Assembly (NCBI RefSeq): GCF_964204865.1
Contig: NC_135263.1
Location: 12,755,426 to 12,819,425 of the forward strand
Direction of reading: 5' to 3'
Origin: Styela clava
Lineage: Eukaryota > Chordata > Ascidiacea > Stolidobranchia > Styelidae
DNA: 64,000 nucleotides
Both the position numbers and the translations under genes were made by a program. The notes below the pieces were generated by a model. It had not been told where the DNA came from and searched no databases. It saw only the letters and a list, made by a program, of their open reading frames with translations. The number at the start of each line of letters is the position of its first letter. The stretch's first letter is position 1. This document shows positions 37,597-50,097 of the stretch, one piece after another.

Positions 37597-40500
37597 AATG
37601 TGAAGTACCTAATATTTTGTTGTTTTGGGGCAATTATCTTACATATTGTCTTCTCTGAAACAACGAACTGCAAGTTACGGGATTACGACAATAAACCTGT
37701 AAGTATATTTCAGACAACTCGTAGTTGATGGTTTCATCATTCTTTAAGTTGGTAACTTGAATTTAGTATACCGTTTAATTAAACAGCTAAGGCTGTGAGC
37801 CAAGATCTCCAAAATGTTGTTCCTATATATAGTATATTTAAGTGTCATTGAATTGCATTGAGCAATGTATGTGAATGAATCAAATGGTGTTTGTGTTACC
37901 TGAAACGAAGTATGCATGCTGGAAGCGACCTTTTTACTGGGAAATTCGCTCAACTAAATAGAGTTAAAAGACACTTACATTTTTTTTTTTAAATCTCTAT
38001 TAAGTTCTACGATGCTCAATATTCCACACAAAATGTGCTATTTTTTACGAATATTGCACCTTAAAGCCATGCCATGCAACACACTTCAGTCCCATATCGT
38101 CCCAAAATGATGCGGATCAACTGCCATGCTACTGGTATTTTGCGACGGTGGGATTTATTGGACACACAGTATGCCTATGGATCGTTTTGCTATTATGTTT
38201 TTGTTCTTGTTGGTATTTTCTTCTTATCTTAATGCTGATTAGAAAGTTTGAATGATCAGATAACGAAATTATTTCGCCATTGTTATGCGCTCTCTCGATA
38301 TGTACACTTTTTTCCACAAGCAAAATTGTATTGACATTCGTATTTTTCACGCTGATGCTACAATTTAAATTATTTTATTTTAACACAGGCTCTAGTTACT
38401 AGAGTCTAGTAGAAATAAAATTAGGAATCGACTAATTTTTTTAATTGAAATTGTCGAATATTAACTTTTCTTATATATGAGTATCGCAGAAATTTTTATA
38501 AAGATTCTAAAAATATGAGAAGTTTCTGTTTCGATTTATAGTGGTTCCACAAATACAGGAATGTGTTTTAATAATATATTTTGCTTTAGGGATCCGCATG
38601 CGACTGCGGTGAAAATACTGCTCAATCAATATGTTACGTATCCAGAGTAAGGTTTCAGAATGGAAGTTGTGGATCCTGTCCATCGGGAAATTATTTTGAC
38701 TATTCCATCTATGATTGTCAGGAATGTCCGAGACCGAATCATAACTGCGAGGAAAATGTATATCGAGACTGTAGGTTCGTATATATGGCTGTTTATTTGT
38801 GTTCTGCTATATTATGTTATTTACTTCTAATCAACAACATTAAATACTTACTTATTAAAATCTGAAGCGGACTTTCTGCTGTCAGAACATGTCAATAGTA
38901 AAAACGAGAATATCGGTCGAAGACCGAAGACTTATCGATCTTAGATCGGTAATTAGTTAATAACTCGCTAATTATACGACAAAAAATCTATAACCCAACC
39001 CAAAATCTATAGGCTTCTGGTCCGAGGTAAGATGCATGCACATGCAAAATTTGGAGCAGATTCAACCACGCGTTCGTGAGATATCGCGTTCATCTAACAG
39101 ACACACAGACAGACAGACATACATACAGACAAATACCTATCAATATACTTACCGATCTTAAGATCGATAAGTAATAATGTTTACTGAGCCACATGACTTC
39201 TGGAGCAAGTCTCACAGAGACCGTTACACTCATTGAAGTGCACAAATAGCCAGTTTCAAGCTTGGAATAATCGGTTGGTTTGAAGACAAAAACTAGGCGA
39301 GAAGATCCCAGGGGGACGCGAGAGGTCATAACATGTCCATTTGAAATTCCACGCAACTTTCATTCTTGTTTCTTTTTATGACGTAATATTGTGTTGTTCA
39401 TACACATGCACTATGCACAATAACCCCGTTTGTCAATGCCACAATAAACTACGTGTCACGAAATAGTATCAACATGCGTGATAAAACCCGTTAAAAATGA
39501 ATATCGTATTTCGTGCGATCTCTCATACTGGTATTCAAGTATGGTTGTTAACATTGCCTCGTTTTCGTAATTTTGAATTTTTTTGTCAGTTTTCAGTTGT
39601 GTTTTCAAAAAATGGTTGTAAATCAAATAACTCTAATTGTCAATATGTCTTTGGATGACCCTTAGTTTAGTTGCAATAATTATGAATTGATAGCACAAAC
39701 ACTGCGATCGACTAGCCTAAAATTAGCTCTCAGTACCTGTAAGCGGAACGTGGTGTAATGTTTCGAACAAAAATGATAGTTTTGAAAACGTAAGTAATTT
39801 TAAGCGCTGACTCCCAGAACATTCTCAAATAAAGCGTCTAAAATTTTGTCATTGCAAAGTGAAGGGTCGGAAAAACGTCCACATGCATAATTAATGTTCG
39901 AATATGAACTGTTTTCTTTATGCTGAAAATGTACATAAATTCATTTGCACTTCTCCATTTTGTAAACTGTATTTTCAACCTGGTGGTTGTAAGCATGTTA
40001 GAGGGTATGGGTATTGAATTTTGAAGACGTTAGGAAAGCCAAGAAGTCTGTAATCGTTGTGTATTTTCAACGCGCAGTTGATGGATTTTCGCATAGCTCA
40101 ATAGTGATGAAGTAAACAATCGATTGAGATTTTATGTGTGTTATGTTAACGTTTAAGCAGAAAATACATCAAAGCACAAAAAGCATACGTTTATTGCGTT
40201 TAGTTTTAGCTAAAATTTAGTTTGACTTCACCAGGTATCGCAAATTGTGCGCAAATAGGAAAATGCATGAAGACGATTATAAAAAGTATGGCCTTATACA
40301 TATGACAGAGAATAGCGAAGTTGTACTCCGATCCGTTTTATGTCTAAAAAAAATCAACTAGCGAAGTTGCAAAGTTTGTAAGATTTTTTAAAGGGAGACA
40401 CGGCCTAAAAAAAACCACTGTAATCTAGAGGGAACATGAATTTATTTATGTATTTATTTATTTTTGTTGAAATAATAATTACAAAGTAATTTGAATGTGA

Positions 40501-40900
40501 CTAAAGTAAAGTAAGAATTGTTTGATTAAAATTTTTAATTTTGCTTGATTAAATTTCATTCAGGCCATGTGAAAAAAACAAATTTACGACTATCACAACA
40601 AAGTCTACCACAGCATCATCATCAACACCATCTCTATCATCTACTAGTTCATACACATTCACAAAAACTTCAAGCACAAAATCGGTCGCATCAACCACCA
40701 CCTCTCCGCAAAGTAATCAAGTGAAATCTACAACTCAACAAGTTCAGACTATTGAACATTTAACAACCACATCATCTGCACCCAATTCGGACCACAATAT
40801 ACAATTAACGAATTTAGATATTTTATTTATTAGTATTGTTGTGGTAGTGGTAGTAGGAGTTTGTGTTTTTTGTTTGTGCAAATATCTATCAGCCGAATAA
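37597..40900 (+). CDS. TNF-receptor-like single-pass membrane protein, 5' end incomplete
   Basis: Three exons found: 37597-37698, 38590-38774 and 40564-40900, joining in phases 0 and 2 into 207 residues plus stop. The first starts with a hydrophobic signal-like run (KYLIFCCFGAIILHIVFS) but has no in-frame ATG; an upstream exon or unusual start is needed. Then come TNFR-type cysteine-rich repeats, with C-x-C, NGSCGSCPSGNYFDY and CQECPRPNHNC. A Ser/Thr-rich, mucin-like stalk of about 80 residues follows, then a transmembrane helix (ILFISIVVVVVVGVCVFCL) and a tail of only CKYLSAE. It has no death domain or TRAF-binding tail, so it looks like a decoy or co-receptor, unless another splice form adds a tail. 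A different frame stays open beyond the stop to 41054. Upstream start and exact family member are unknown. Confidence 0.65.
38904..39175. mobile_element. Non-autonomous inverted-repeat element, copy 2
   Basis: A second copy (about 272 bp) of the element at 36970-37231, in the same orientation, inside the last intron of the TNFR-like gene. The copies differ by a few substitutions, a small indel after CTAATTATACGAC, and the tail microsatellite (CAGA/CATA here, CA in copy 1). Both end ATCTTAAGATCGATAAGTAAT. Confidence 0.8.
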
Positions 40901-41287
40901 AGGTCAAGCGCACAAAGGAGCTCCAGGGTTCGTTGGCGTCCGGTTTCTACCAATTAAATACAGTATTCTATATCCATATAAAGACTATCTTTGGGTTTTG
41001 TGTTTAAATAGACGTGAGAATTCTGAACGACAAAAGCGATTCAACATGGCATAGCCGAAAATATATGAAATGAATTGAAATGTGTTCATACTTTATTACT
41101 GATGAAATATAAAGAATTTTTTTTATCATTTTTAAAAATTCATTACTTGCATCGTTTTTTTTTGTAAACTTACAGACAATGTGTATAATTATGTACTATT
41201 TTTGAAAATGATGTAATGGTTGTGAGATGGTACATGTGTTCAATTATGCAAATATTCATTGTTCAAATTTGAATATACATTTTTACG

Positions 41288-41293
41288 AATAAA
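41288..41293 (+). terminator. Candidate polyadenylation signal of the TNFR-like gene
   Basis: AATAAA about 390 bp after the TNFR-like stop codon. Candidate by position only. Confidence 0.35.
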
Positions 41294-42521
41294 AGGAAGA
41301 AATGATTTCTCAAGTGAAAACGATGCTTCTGAAGAGATTTAAGATATTTGCACTCAAAATTAACAGAAAACTTTTCTGATTGATGGGTCTGAAATGTTTT
41401 TATGTTCAATATATAATTACATTATTGTCATCACTGGTTAGTCAAACTCACCATATGAACGAGCACTTGAATCAAGCGGCAGTAGGCCATCTGGTAGTTA
41501 ACAAATATAATTATAGCTTGGGAATTCACATGAGAAATTTCAAGAAATGATCAATACTATTAAACTAATAAGAGTATTCAAAGCTTTGCTCTTACTACGG
41601 AGTTTCGGATAAATATTTTTGTTTGTGTTTGGCCAGGCTTGCAGGAAGGTGTGGTTGAGTGCAGTACCTTTCAACTAAGACCGCATGGTGCATACCACTG
41701 CGAACTATTGAGAAGATTAAAAAAAAAATACAGTATGGCAATATTTCAATCGAGAGGACATTTAAAAAAAAAAAAAAGGGAAATAAAGCATTTTAAACTC
41801 ATATTTATTTTCTTTATATGGCAATTTCGGCAGCCTTCTTGTTTTACATTAAATTAACCCATGCCTATGATACTTCTTGCTATTTAGTCGTTATGAATTA
41901 AAACTGAAGGAATCGTCTGCAAGTCTCCAGTCTGTAAATTTCTGATGATTTGGGATAACAATATTATAATTAAAAAATATTTGCGACGATTCAAGGCTCC
42001 TATTTTAACCGCAATGCCTTATCGTGGCTAAGGAATCGCACGTTGGATACACGCTTATAATTAGTAATAGATAACTACTGGTGTACAATCAAATGATTAA
42101 CTTTACTCATAGTCATAATTAAGTGAAATTTTCCCATTTTATGTCATCACTTTTCATATAGTAATTAATATAATTCTGTTTTTAACACAATTAAGTCCTT
42201 AACTTTAACTCCAAGGTAACACTTACCAAAGATAAAATGGGTGAATATAATTAGGACATATCCGGCTAAAAGGTACTTTATAGATGCATATCATGGCACG
42301 TGGAGAGTTGACAGGACAGTCGTATTTGATATTTAAGTGGGGCACGTGAGTCTTTGAGGTCAGGTTCAATAATTAATGTTCAACGTAGTCAGGGATGTAG
42401 TGAAAATTATGTTAGTAGATTATAGTTTAGGGCTTGTTGGTTGTTTGTTAATAATCTAGTTGTACTATAGAAATTGATTCACTTGCTTTTTATTTTATTA
42501 GTATACTAATAAAGCAACAAT
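41294..42521. other. Intergenic, no gene seen
   Basis: A-rich tracts (for example near 41720-41780) and no exon with family or splice support. The 72-codon frame at 41639-41857 runs through A-rich tracts and is not convincing. Confidence 0.4.
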
Positions 42522-44273
42522 ATGATGTCTCGCGTAATAACGAAAATATTAGTAACTGCCACTTGCATTTTGGTGGCCTGTGATGCTGAATATATGCAAA
42601 CGAATTCTCAATGCAGCGTTGGTGAGTATTACAGATTTTTATATAAGTGCCGGAATTATTCATCTTTATAGGGGTTTGGTGATGGGGTTGCAAGCACTCA
42701 ATGAAGTAAAGTATAGCGCAAGGAATTTTATAGAAATAAAAATTAATATAACATAAATTGAAAATAGAAAATTTCAGAAAACGCAAAAACTCCAAATTAG
42801 AAAATTGTTGTTCTTTTATCATGTCTTTTATACTTTTGCTCTTAGAATAGAGCATGTTATGAATGAAAAGCAGGGAATTGTTCCTATTTTACTTGTTGAA
42901 CATAGTCTATCTAATTTACTGAACACTGACGCACAAGCCTGAGATTTCAAACCAACACCGCCAACATATAGTTAGTCACAAGACGGAAAATTTATCGATC
43001 GGCAATAGATTTGAGAAATTACGACATACGTATTTATGAGAAAAATTTATCTCGTATGAAGATTGCCGCTAATGTATAGCAAGGATTGATTTTGAAGCCA
43101 TGGTTTTTAGAATTCTATTACGCCTCGCAGCTTTGTGAAGTTTCGTACTATTTTTATCAAGACCTGGCTATAAAAAAACAGATGGTAACTATTTTGTGGT
43201 TTTAGACTAAGTATCATTCTTGTTATATAATGTAATATAATATAATAGGTAATATAATTTATTTTTGTACTGTTAGTTTAGTTTTATACACCATAGTAAG
43301 AGTGAAAAAAAATTAAAAATTATCATTTTTTTCCAGATCTTGATTTTTCCACAAAACCGTGCTTTCGATTAATTGACATTGGGAAGTTTACTTGCGATTT
43401 TTTGTACAGATGTTGCTGGAACCCTATTGAAAACAAATGTATTCAAAAAGAAGGTAATAAGAATATCTAATGAGTAAATAAGAAAACAATGTCTAAAATC
43501 TTAGAGTTATTTTAGGGGACTTGCAATGCCAAAGGATATTGGTTTAAACTGTTTTAACAATTGCACATTTAGACTTCACCCATTCATCAAATCATCAGTT
43601 TAGTCGGAGAATAGGAAACAAGGTAGGAGTCGAACCGGAACTTGAGTTTAAAATGGAGGAATATCTAACAACTGAAACAACTACCAATGTAGTACCGAGT
43701 GGTCCTTTTTCGACAGAGTATAAAAAAAATGAATATGGCGTGCATAACACGAATCAAAATCAGCTAACACCCACTGTAACATACGATGCAACTACGACAA
43801 AGAAATCTTCTCATAATGAACGATCGATTAAACAAGATATCTTAGAAGGCAGCGGCGAGAGGAGTAATACTATCGAAGGTAAATCACCAATGCTTCACGA
43901 AAACGAGGACTTGGAACTACGCAGTCTAGTAATCGACGAAACTAGTATATTTTTAACTCATATTTACGAGGCTGAGTTAGTTGATGATTTTGTCGAAGAA
44001 TACGGATCTGCTATGGATAACGAAACAGGAATAACAGAAGAAAGTTTTATTAACCAAGAAACGCAGGTGACGCAGAATGAGGAGGAAATAATTGACGTCG
44101 ATTCTCTCGATGAAGTTTCACCACCAGATGCTGATAGAGAGCAAAATATGTCGAATAAAGAACGAAGACTTGCGGAGAGACAGCGACGACGGGAGCAAAG
44201 GCGGATAGAAAGGGAAGAAAGAAGGCGTAATCGCATAAAAAAGAAAGGGTTAAGTTCAACTACAAGAAAATAG
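42522..44273 (+). CDS. Secreted Cys-rich protein with acidic middle and Arg-rich C-terminus
   Basis: Three exons, 42522-42621, 43337-43453 and 43573-44273, all joined in phase 1, give about 305 residues. Two ATGs stand in tandem at the start. A signal peptide (ITKILVTATCILVACDA) leads to a small cysteine module spread over exons 1 and 2: QCSV, then KPCFRLIDIGKFTC, then RCCWNPIENKC. Its C-x10-C-x10-C-x5-CC-x7-C spacing is close to, but not the same as, a trefoil (P-type) domain. Exon 3 is low complexity: a Thr-rich start, a long acidic part (for example NEEEIIDVDSLDE), then a helical Arg/Glu-rich tail (ERRLAERQRRREQRRIEREE). I know no named family with this layout. It shares exon phases and module with the gene at 60086-62125. 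Confidence 0.7.
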
Positions 44274-44291
44274 TTTTATTACGGAATGGCA

Positions 44292-44297
44292 AATAAA
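44292..44297 (+). terminator. Candidate polyadenylation signal of the acidic Cys-rich gene
   Basis: AATAAA only 18 bp past the stop codon; a later cluster near 44803 is an alternative. Position is the only support. Confidence 0.3.
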
Positions 44298-45770
44298 CTT
44301 AAGTAGTGGTACAAGTAGAAAAGGAGTAGTAATTCGTTGAGCTCGTCTATGTATTGAAGCAAACGACTAAACAAAGGCAATGTACGTACAGATAACACTA
44401 GCAAAAACTATGTAAAATTGTAAAGTTATAGATGGCCAAAACATCTTTAACGCGAAACATAAAAACAGTATGTGTGTACTTATTCGCTGTGAAATTATTA
44501 ATGCATAATGAAATACACTGAATTGAACAATCTCCATCTGTTTTAGGTTAGTGACATGTGCAATTCAATATAAAAATGTGAGTGCGTATATTCACAGTTG
44601 TGGCGTCCTTGTTTTTATAGTTTTTAACATTATATTGTGTCGAATTTTATGGATTCGCTGCTCTATTCGTGCTAATTAATACTTGGACCCGAATAAGGAT
44701 GGCAGGAATTTCATTTTTCATGGCGGCGGTGTCTTCTTTTGAATACAAATTGCTTTTTATTTCACATATTTTAATTATTATACATTTTTTTCATTTAGAA
44801 CATCAAATAAATATTTAATAATAAATATTATTTCTGCGTACGTTATTTCCCAAAATGTCAGCCTGCAATTTTGTTCTTTGACCTTGTCTTTAAAAGGATG
44901 CGACAAATTTTATCACTATTTAACATCGCGTCTCTTTAGAAAATCCGTCTGCATCTATTGAATTATTCTAGATGACCTTAGAAAAAAACATGTAGAATTA
45001 CCAACATTTTCTTAGAAAATAAAACATGCTGAGACAAGAATTCAAGTTTGAATGGTAAACTAACATAGAATTTGAATATTCGACGTTCAATGGTATTTAA
45101 CAGCTATGGTATACTCTCACGTTTCCGCTGAAATAGAAATTCACTCATCAAAAATTGTTTCCGTGATTGATATCTGTATCGTATTTTAGGGTGAGGTTTC
45201 GGTGACATTATGATAGGATCACGCGAGACGTTTGTCACAATATTATACGTTTGGGGTTTACTTACGTTAGGGAAATGGCTATATAACGGTCTCTATTCAT
45301 ATCACATAAACAGGACATGTTTGCTATATATTGTCAAATCAAATTATTATTTTGCTTCCCTGGTCAGAGTTTTATCACATTAGTAGGTTAATTGTCTGTG
45401 AAACGAAAAGTATTTTTATTTAGTATAATGTGTTTAGATATGTTTCCTTTGCTCAAAATACAAGTTTCGCGAATGAATTGCGAAATAACCTATTTTTAAA
45501 TAAATTTCTGGAAATTTACTGTGACGTATTGAGCGATATCTCGTCGGTGCTTGATTGTTTATCAAAATATCTGAAATCTCTTTTGCCTGCTGATGTCACA
45601 ACCGCAACGACACGGACGTGATAGGTTAAATACTATTGTAGTGGTTTAGCGGAAAAGAAATTATTGGATATGGAATCAGACTACCAAATCCTGTATAAGC
45701 CATCAAAAACATGATTGTGGTTAGGAAATACTAATCACGTTTTGTATTTGGCAATATATCATACTGAAAA

Positions 45771-45860
45771 CTCACCTTGAATAGATAAAGTAACGTCCAT
45801 CTCACCGTGAATATGTAAGGTCAGGTACAACTCACCGTGAATAGGTGAAATAAAATACAC
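45771..45860. repeat. 30-bp repeat in three tandem copies
   Basis: Three units start CTCACCNTGAATA at 45771, 45801 and 45831, exactly 30 bp apart. They diverge in the second half of each unit. Confidence 0.8.
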
Positions 45861-48800
45861 CTATTTATACGTTTTTACGACATAAAAAGGATTATCAAGT
45901 CTTAGAAAATCAGCAGGACTTACTTGTGTTGACATTTCACTGGAGAGATTAGGTCTATGTTATAGTTATATTAATTTAAAACCTAAGCAGAAGTTACAAT
46001 TGCTGACACATACTATTTTTAATATTTGAATGGCACAAACATTGTCAAAGTGAAGTAGTAACTATCCTGGTCACGGAAGGTTTTTTTTCATCTGATAACG
46101 ATAGCAAGATGTTTTACACAACAAAATAACGATATGTCGTGAAATAGACTGCTGGTAATATATACGCATATTCAATTTCTAAAAAATGTCTCATTAATTA
46201 AGGTTATCATAACCTGATAATAATAACACATGACATTAATATTGGATTCGATTTTCTTATCTGGTGCAAAAAACAACAAAATTATCAATATTTATTTCTG
46301 GTGCCCATATTGAACATTTTTTGGGAATCTCATTTACCCCACACCCGTAACCCAAGATTTAATATTGCATGAAAATAGATGCTAAGAAAACTAGCGAAAT
46401 ATTTTCAGTTTTAAAGATTCGATGGAAGACTTTAGCGATATTAATTTAAATTTTGGTCGAGTGATGGTTACTTAAATATGTGGATTACCGGTACATGTTA
46501 TAAAATGCCGGCAATATCTAATCTAACATTAATTATTTCGTTGTAACACACGGGGCATTTCCCAGTTTATAGTGTAACATGATTTGTATGTCGACATGTG
46601 TGCTTAGGCAGAATATCCTTGGTCGCTCAAATACTAATGCGACGTCTAGCGGCTGTATCGTTTCTCACTACAAAACAACAGCTGTGTGTGGAATTAAGTT
46701 TAAGGTGAAAAGTACTGCACAGCATGCGTACTTTACTCATTATTAAATTAAATGATTCAATTAGAATGCCTCAACTATTGGACGTGCTGTGTATATAGTC
46801 GATGCACACAAAAAAGTGTTTTATATTGTTCAATTCTCTCACTAGCAACACTAGAGAGCAATATATTACAGTGTTTTTTCGATATCATACTCTGTGGCAC
46901 ATATCGAATGTAACTTAATTTTACTGCTAGTACTTTTTACAAACACTGGGTTGTTGTTTAAACCTAGAGTAGTAAACAAAGACAAACCATGTCATGTTTG
47001 AGGTATTTAAACTCATAAAAAATGCGCATGACACATAACATGAGATGATAAAACAGTGTGTTTATCGAAAATATGTAGTTCCCGCTTCTTCTCTATATTT
47101 GTTTCATTATTGAAATCATGTGATTCTGTGATTCTTTCAATCAACAAAAATCCTCAGAAGAAAAACAATGGTTTATTTTGTCGACTTAAAATTTATTAAA
47201 ACTGTTGATGTTTTTTTTTTGGTTAGCGATTTTTTCACTTTTTATTTTGAAACAAATTACATTCCACAGAATGACTAAATCGGAAATTTTACGCTTTGCA
47301 ATAAAAAAAAAAAAAAAACGCGAGCGGCGCAAACATTTATATTTTCAATTAGTTCTAGTTTATAGAGAAAAATATTTGGTGATTGGGAATTTCGATGACT
47401 TCGAATATGTAAGTTTGTTCGTGAGCTATCAGAACAACAACTCAGGAAGTTTTTGTAACACAATATCACGTAATTTTTATCACGTAATCTACACGTGTCT
47501 ACGCGGGCGTATTTGATCAGGGCAAAAAAGTGAACCCAGTTCGTTGGGGTTCACACAAAAAATCACAATATTTTTATTGTACACGATGAAGCACTTTCAT
47601 GACGTGCACTTCCACGCTGAAACATGAAGGTCATATATAGTTTTACAAAACTTGTGGGTTTTTTGTTTCACATTATTGCATTTTTGATGCCTTGCATTTA
47701 AGGATCTCTAATATCATGAACAAAAAAGTAAACATGACAACATTATATTATTTCAATCACTTGGTTTATAAGTTCAAAATATTATTAGCTATAATAGTTC
47801 ACCATACATCACAAAGAATTACAATAAATAAATGCTGAATCAGCATTTCTTGGTGAAGTTCTATATTTAGCCTGACCTAAGTTTCATTTCCATGTATAAG
47901 TCTTTGCTTTCATTTATGTAACGATTGATATTTTGTAATATAATAATATATCTTGGAGTTGTGTAGTACGCTTGTGTTCGCATATTCTTATAATATTACA
48001 TTATGTAATGTATTTGTTGTTTGTTGATGAACATATGCGATAAAACAAGATTCGGAGAATTTCGCTTCCGTATATAAATTTACAGTAATTAAACATACAT
48101 AGCGCTGAGTATCAAACGAAGTCAAAAGGGTAAATGAGTCACAACCACACATCTTGAGATTAAAAAAAGTACAGAGCTTGCTTTTGATTATATTATCTGA
48201 GATATAACTTTATTGCTAATTCTTGCATTCTTGTTTATTTTGGGTTTTATTATCTGAATCGGCCATCTGTGCAATCAGTCAAGTGACGCGTACTTGATAA
48301 GTTTTGAAATACCTTAGTACGTAGAATACGATTTTTTTCTATATCTCACCCCTGCAATAAAATGAAATAAATATCCTCATAAAGTCCGACTCAAGTTTGA
48401 TAACAATCATTAAAATAGCCCACAAAAATTCGATTTCTCAGTTCTATCCAGATAAGAAAAATGGCCGCTTCAAATTATAAACCGATTTATGTTGCACGAG
48501 TTGGGGAAATTTAGAAATGAAAAACAACTCTTCATTTTCCAATAATAAAACGTCAAATCAGATATATTTACCATAAAATCACGCAACTTCTAAAATGGGC
48601 ATCTCGTATACGTTGACTAGACGGGAAACTAGACAAATTTTTCCTTTTTTTCTTGAAATTGGTATCAACTTTTGTTAGAAATATTCCATACCAACGCCCC
48701 GAGTTAAATTCTAATCACGCAGCTATTAAGACAAAGTAGCCTTCTTAGTTTCAAAGAATCCAGAATCATTAACGCAACTCATCAAACTAGAGTAGCGAAT

Positions 48801-48873
48801 TTACTGTATCATCCACTCATATAACTGTTGACATATACGAATCACTCTAAATTGATCTCAGTTCATCTCAATA

Positions 48874-49643
48874 CATATAGCAATGTATGTTATTCAAAAT
48901 GGAATAGATTACCCATGGTACTTGATAGATCGATTTGAAGGTAAATTAATGTGAATCACGTGACAAGATCAAAATCGTCTGCTAATATTTAATAATAATA
49001 GATAGTGGCGTAATTAAATCAGTCTTGTGTGTAGAGTGCGAACAGTTTTCATATAAATGAATTTGTAATAAAAACAAAGTGGATACTGTTGAAGTAACAA
49101 AGTTGCCTGGAGCACTGCAGCGTTTTAAACTTGCTATCTGTACAACTGGTTTAACGAGAAAATTGTGAAAACGAGTGTTTAATAAACTGCCGTATGAAGT
49201 TTTGCATGTGTTGTATACTAAACACAAAACACATGATAACACCATTGTATATTTTGTACGCTAACCCATATAGCAATGTATGTTATTCAAAATGGAATAG
49301 CTTACCCATGGTACTTGATCGATTGATTTGAAAGTAAATTAATGTAAACCACGTGACAGAAGCAAAATTGTCTGCTAATATTTAATAATAATAGATACTG
49401 GCGTAATTAACCCAGTCTTGTGTGTAAAGTGATATCAGTTTTATATAAATGAATTTATAATAAAAAAATCGATACTATTGAAGTAACAAAGTCGCCTGGA
49501 GCACTGCAACGTTTTAAACTTGCTATCTATCCAACCGGTTTAACGAGAATATTGTGAAAACGAGTGTTTAATAAACTGCCGTACGAAGTTTTGCATGTGT
49601 TATATACTAAACACGAGACATACGATAATTTTCGCTAACCTTT
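48874..49643. repeat. Direct tandem duplication with about 393-bp units
   Basis: Copy A (48874-49266) and copy B (49267 to about 49643) share most of their length in order, starting CATATAGCAATGTATG and including GGAGCACTGCA and GTTTAATAAACTGCCGTA. They differ by scattered substitutions and short indels. Both keep a CACGTGAC E-box-like site. No exon is visible in either. Confidence 0.85.
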
Positions 49644-50060
49644 ATCTACAAAAAATGCAAATTGAAATATTCAGATATGATATGCATAAGCATCAAAATT
49701 ATCGTCAAAGATTTCCTGTGTGGCTGGGCAAGGAAACTTGACTCTCCCATTGTAAAACAATTAGACACTTCCGGAGTGGATCATTGAATATTAAAACTCA
49801 GTCCTTGTCTTCGTTGGAATCTTGGAAACGAAAACGCCTTTTTGTGCACGTAATGAACCATTGAAGAATTTTCAGTACTTCAAGACAAAAAAAAGTCGAT
49901 AAATTACTATGTCCCATATTTTTACAATCACCTTTGTTCCTAGGAAATCTCAATATTCCCTTTCCGTATGCCATTTGGTGTCTAAATGTCTGAGCATTGT
50001 TGTAGTTTATCAAATGGATTATCATGGGTCAGGAGCCTCGATGACCTGTAAACCCACACG

Positions 50061-50062
<2 letters not shown>

Positions 50063-50095
<33 letters not shown>
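50063..50095. repeat. (CT)n microsatellite
   Basis: A perfect CT run of about 33 bp, following CACACGCCC. Confidence 0.95.

Positions 50096-50097
<2 letters not shown>

Noticed and set aside
41639-41857. 72-codon plus-strand frame
   Set aside because: Runs through A-rich tracts giving poly-Lys; no other evidence.
43964-44259. Minus-strand frames opposite the acidic/Arg-rich exon
   Set aside because: Ser/Leu-rich mirror images of a low-complexity coding exon.
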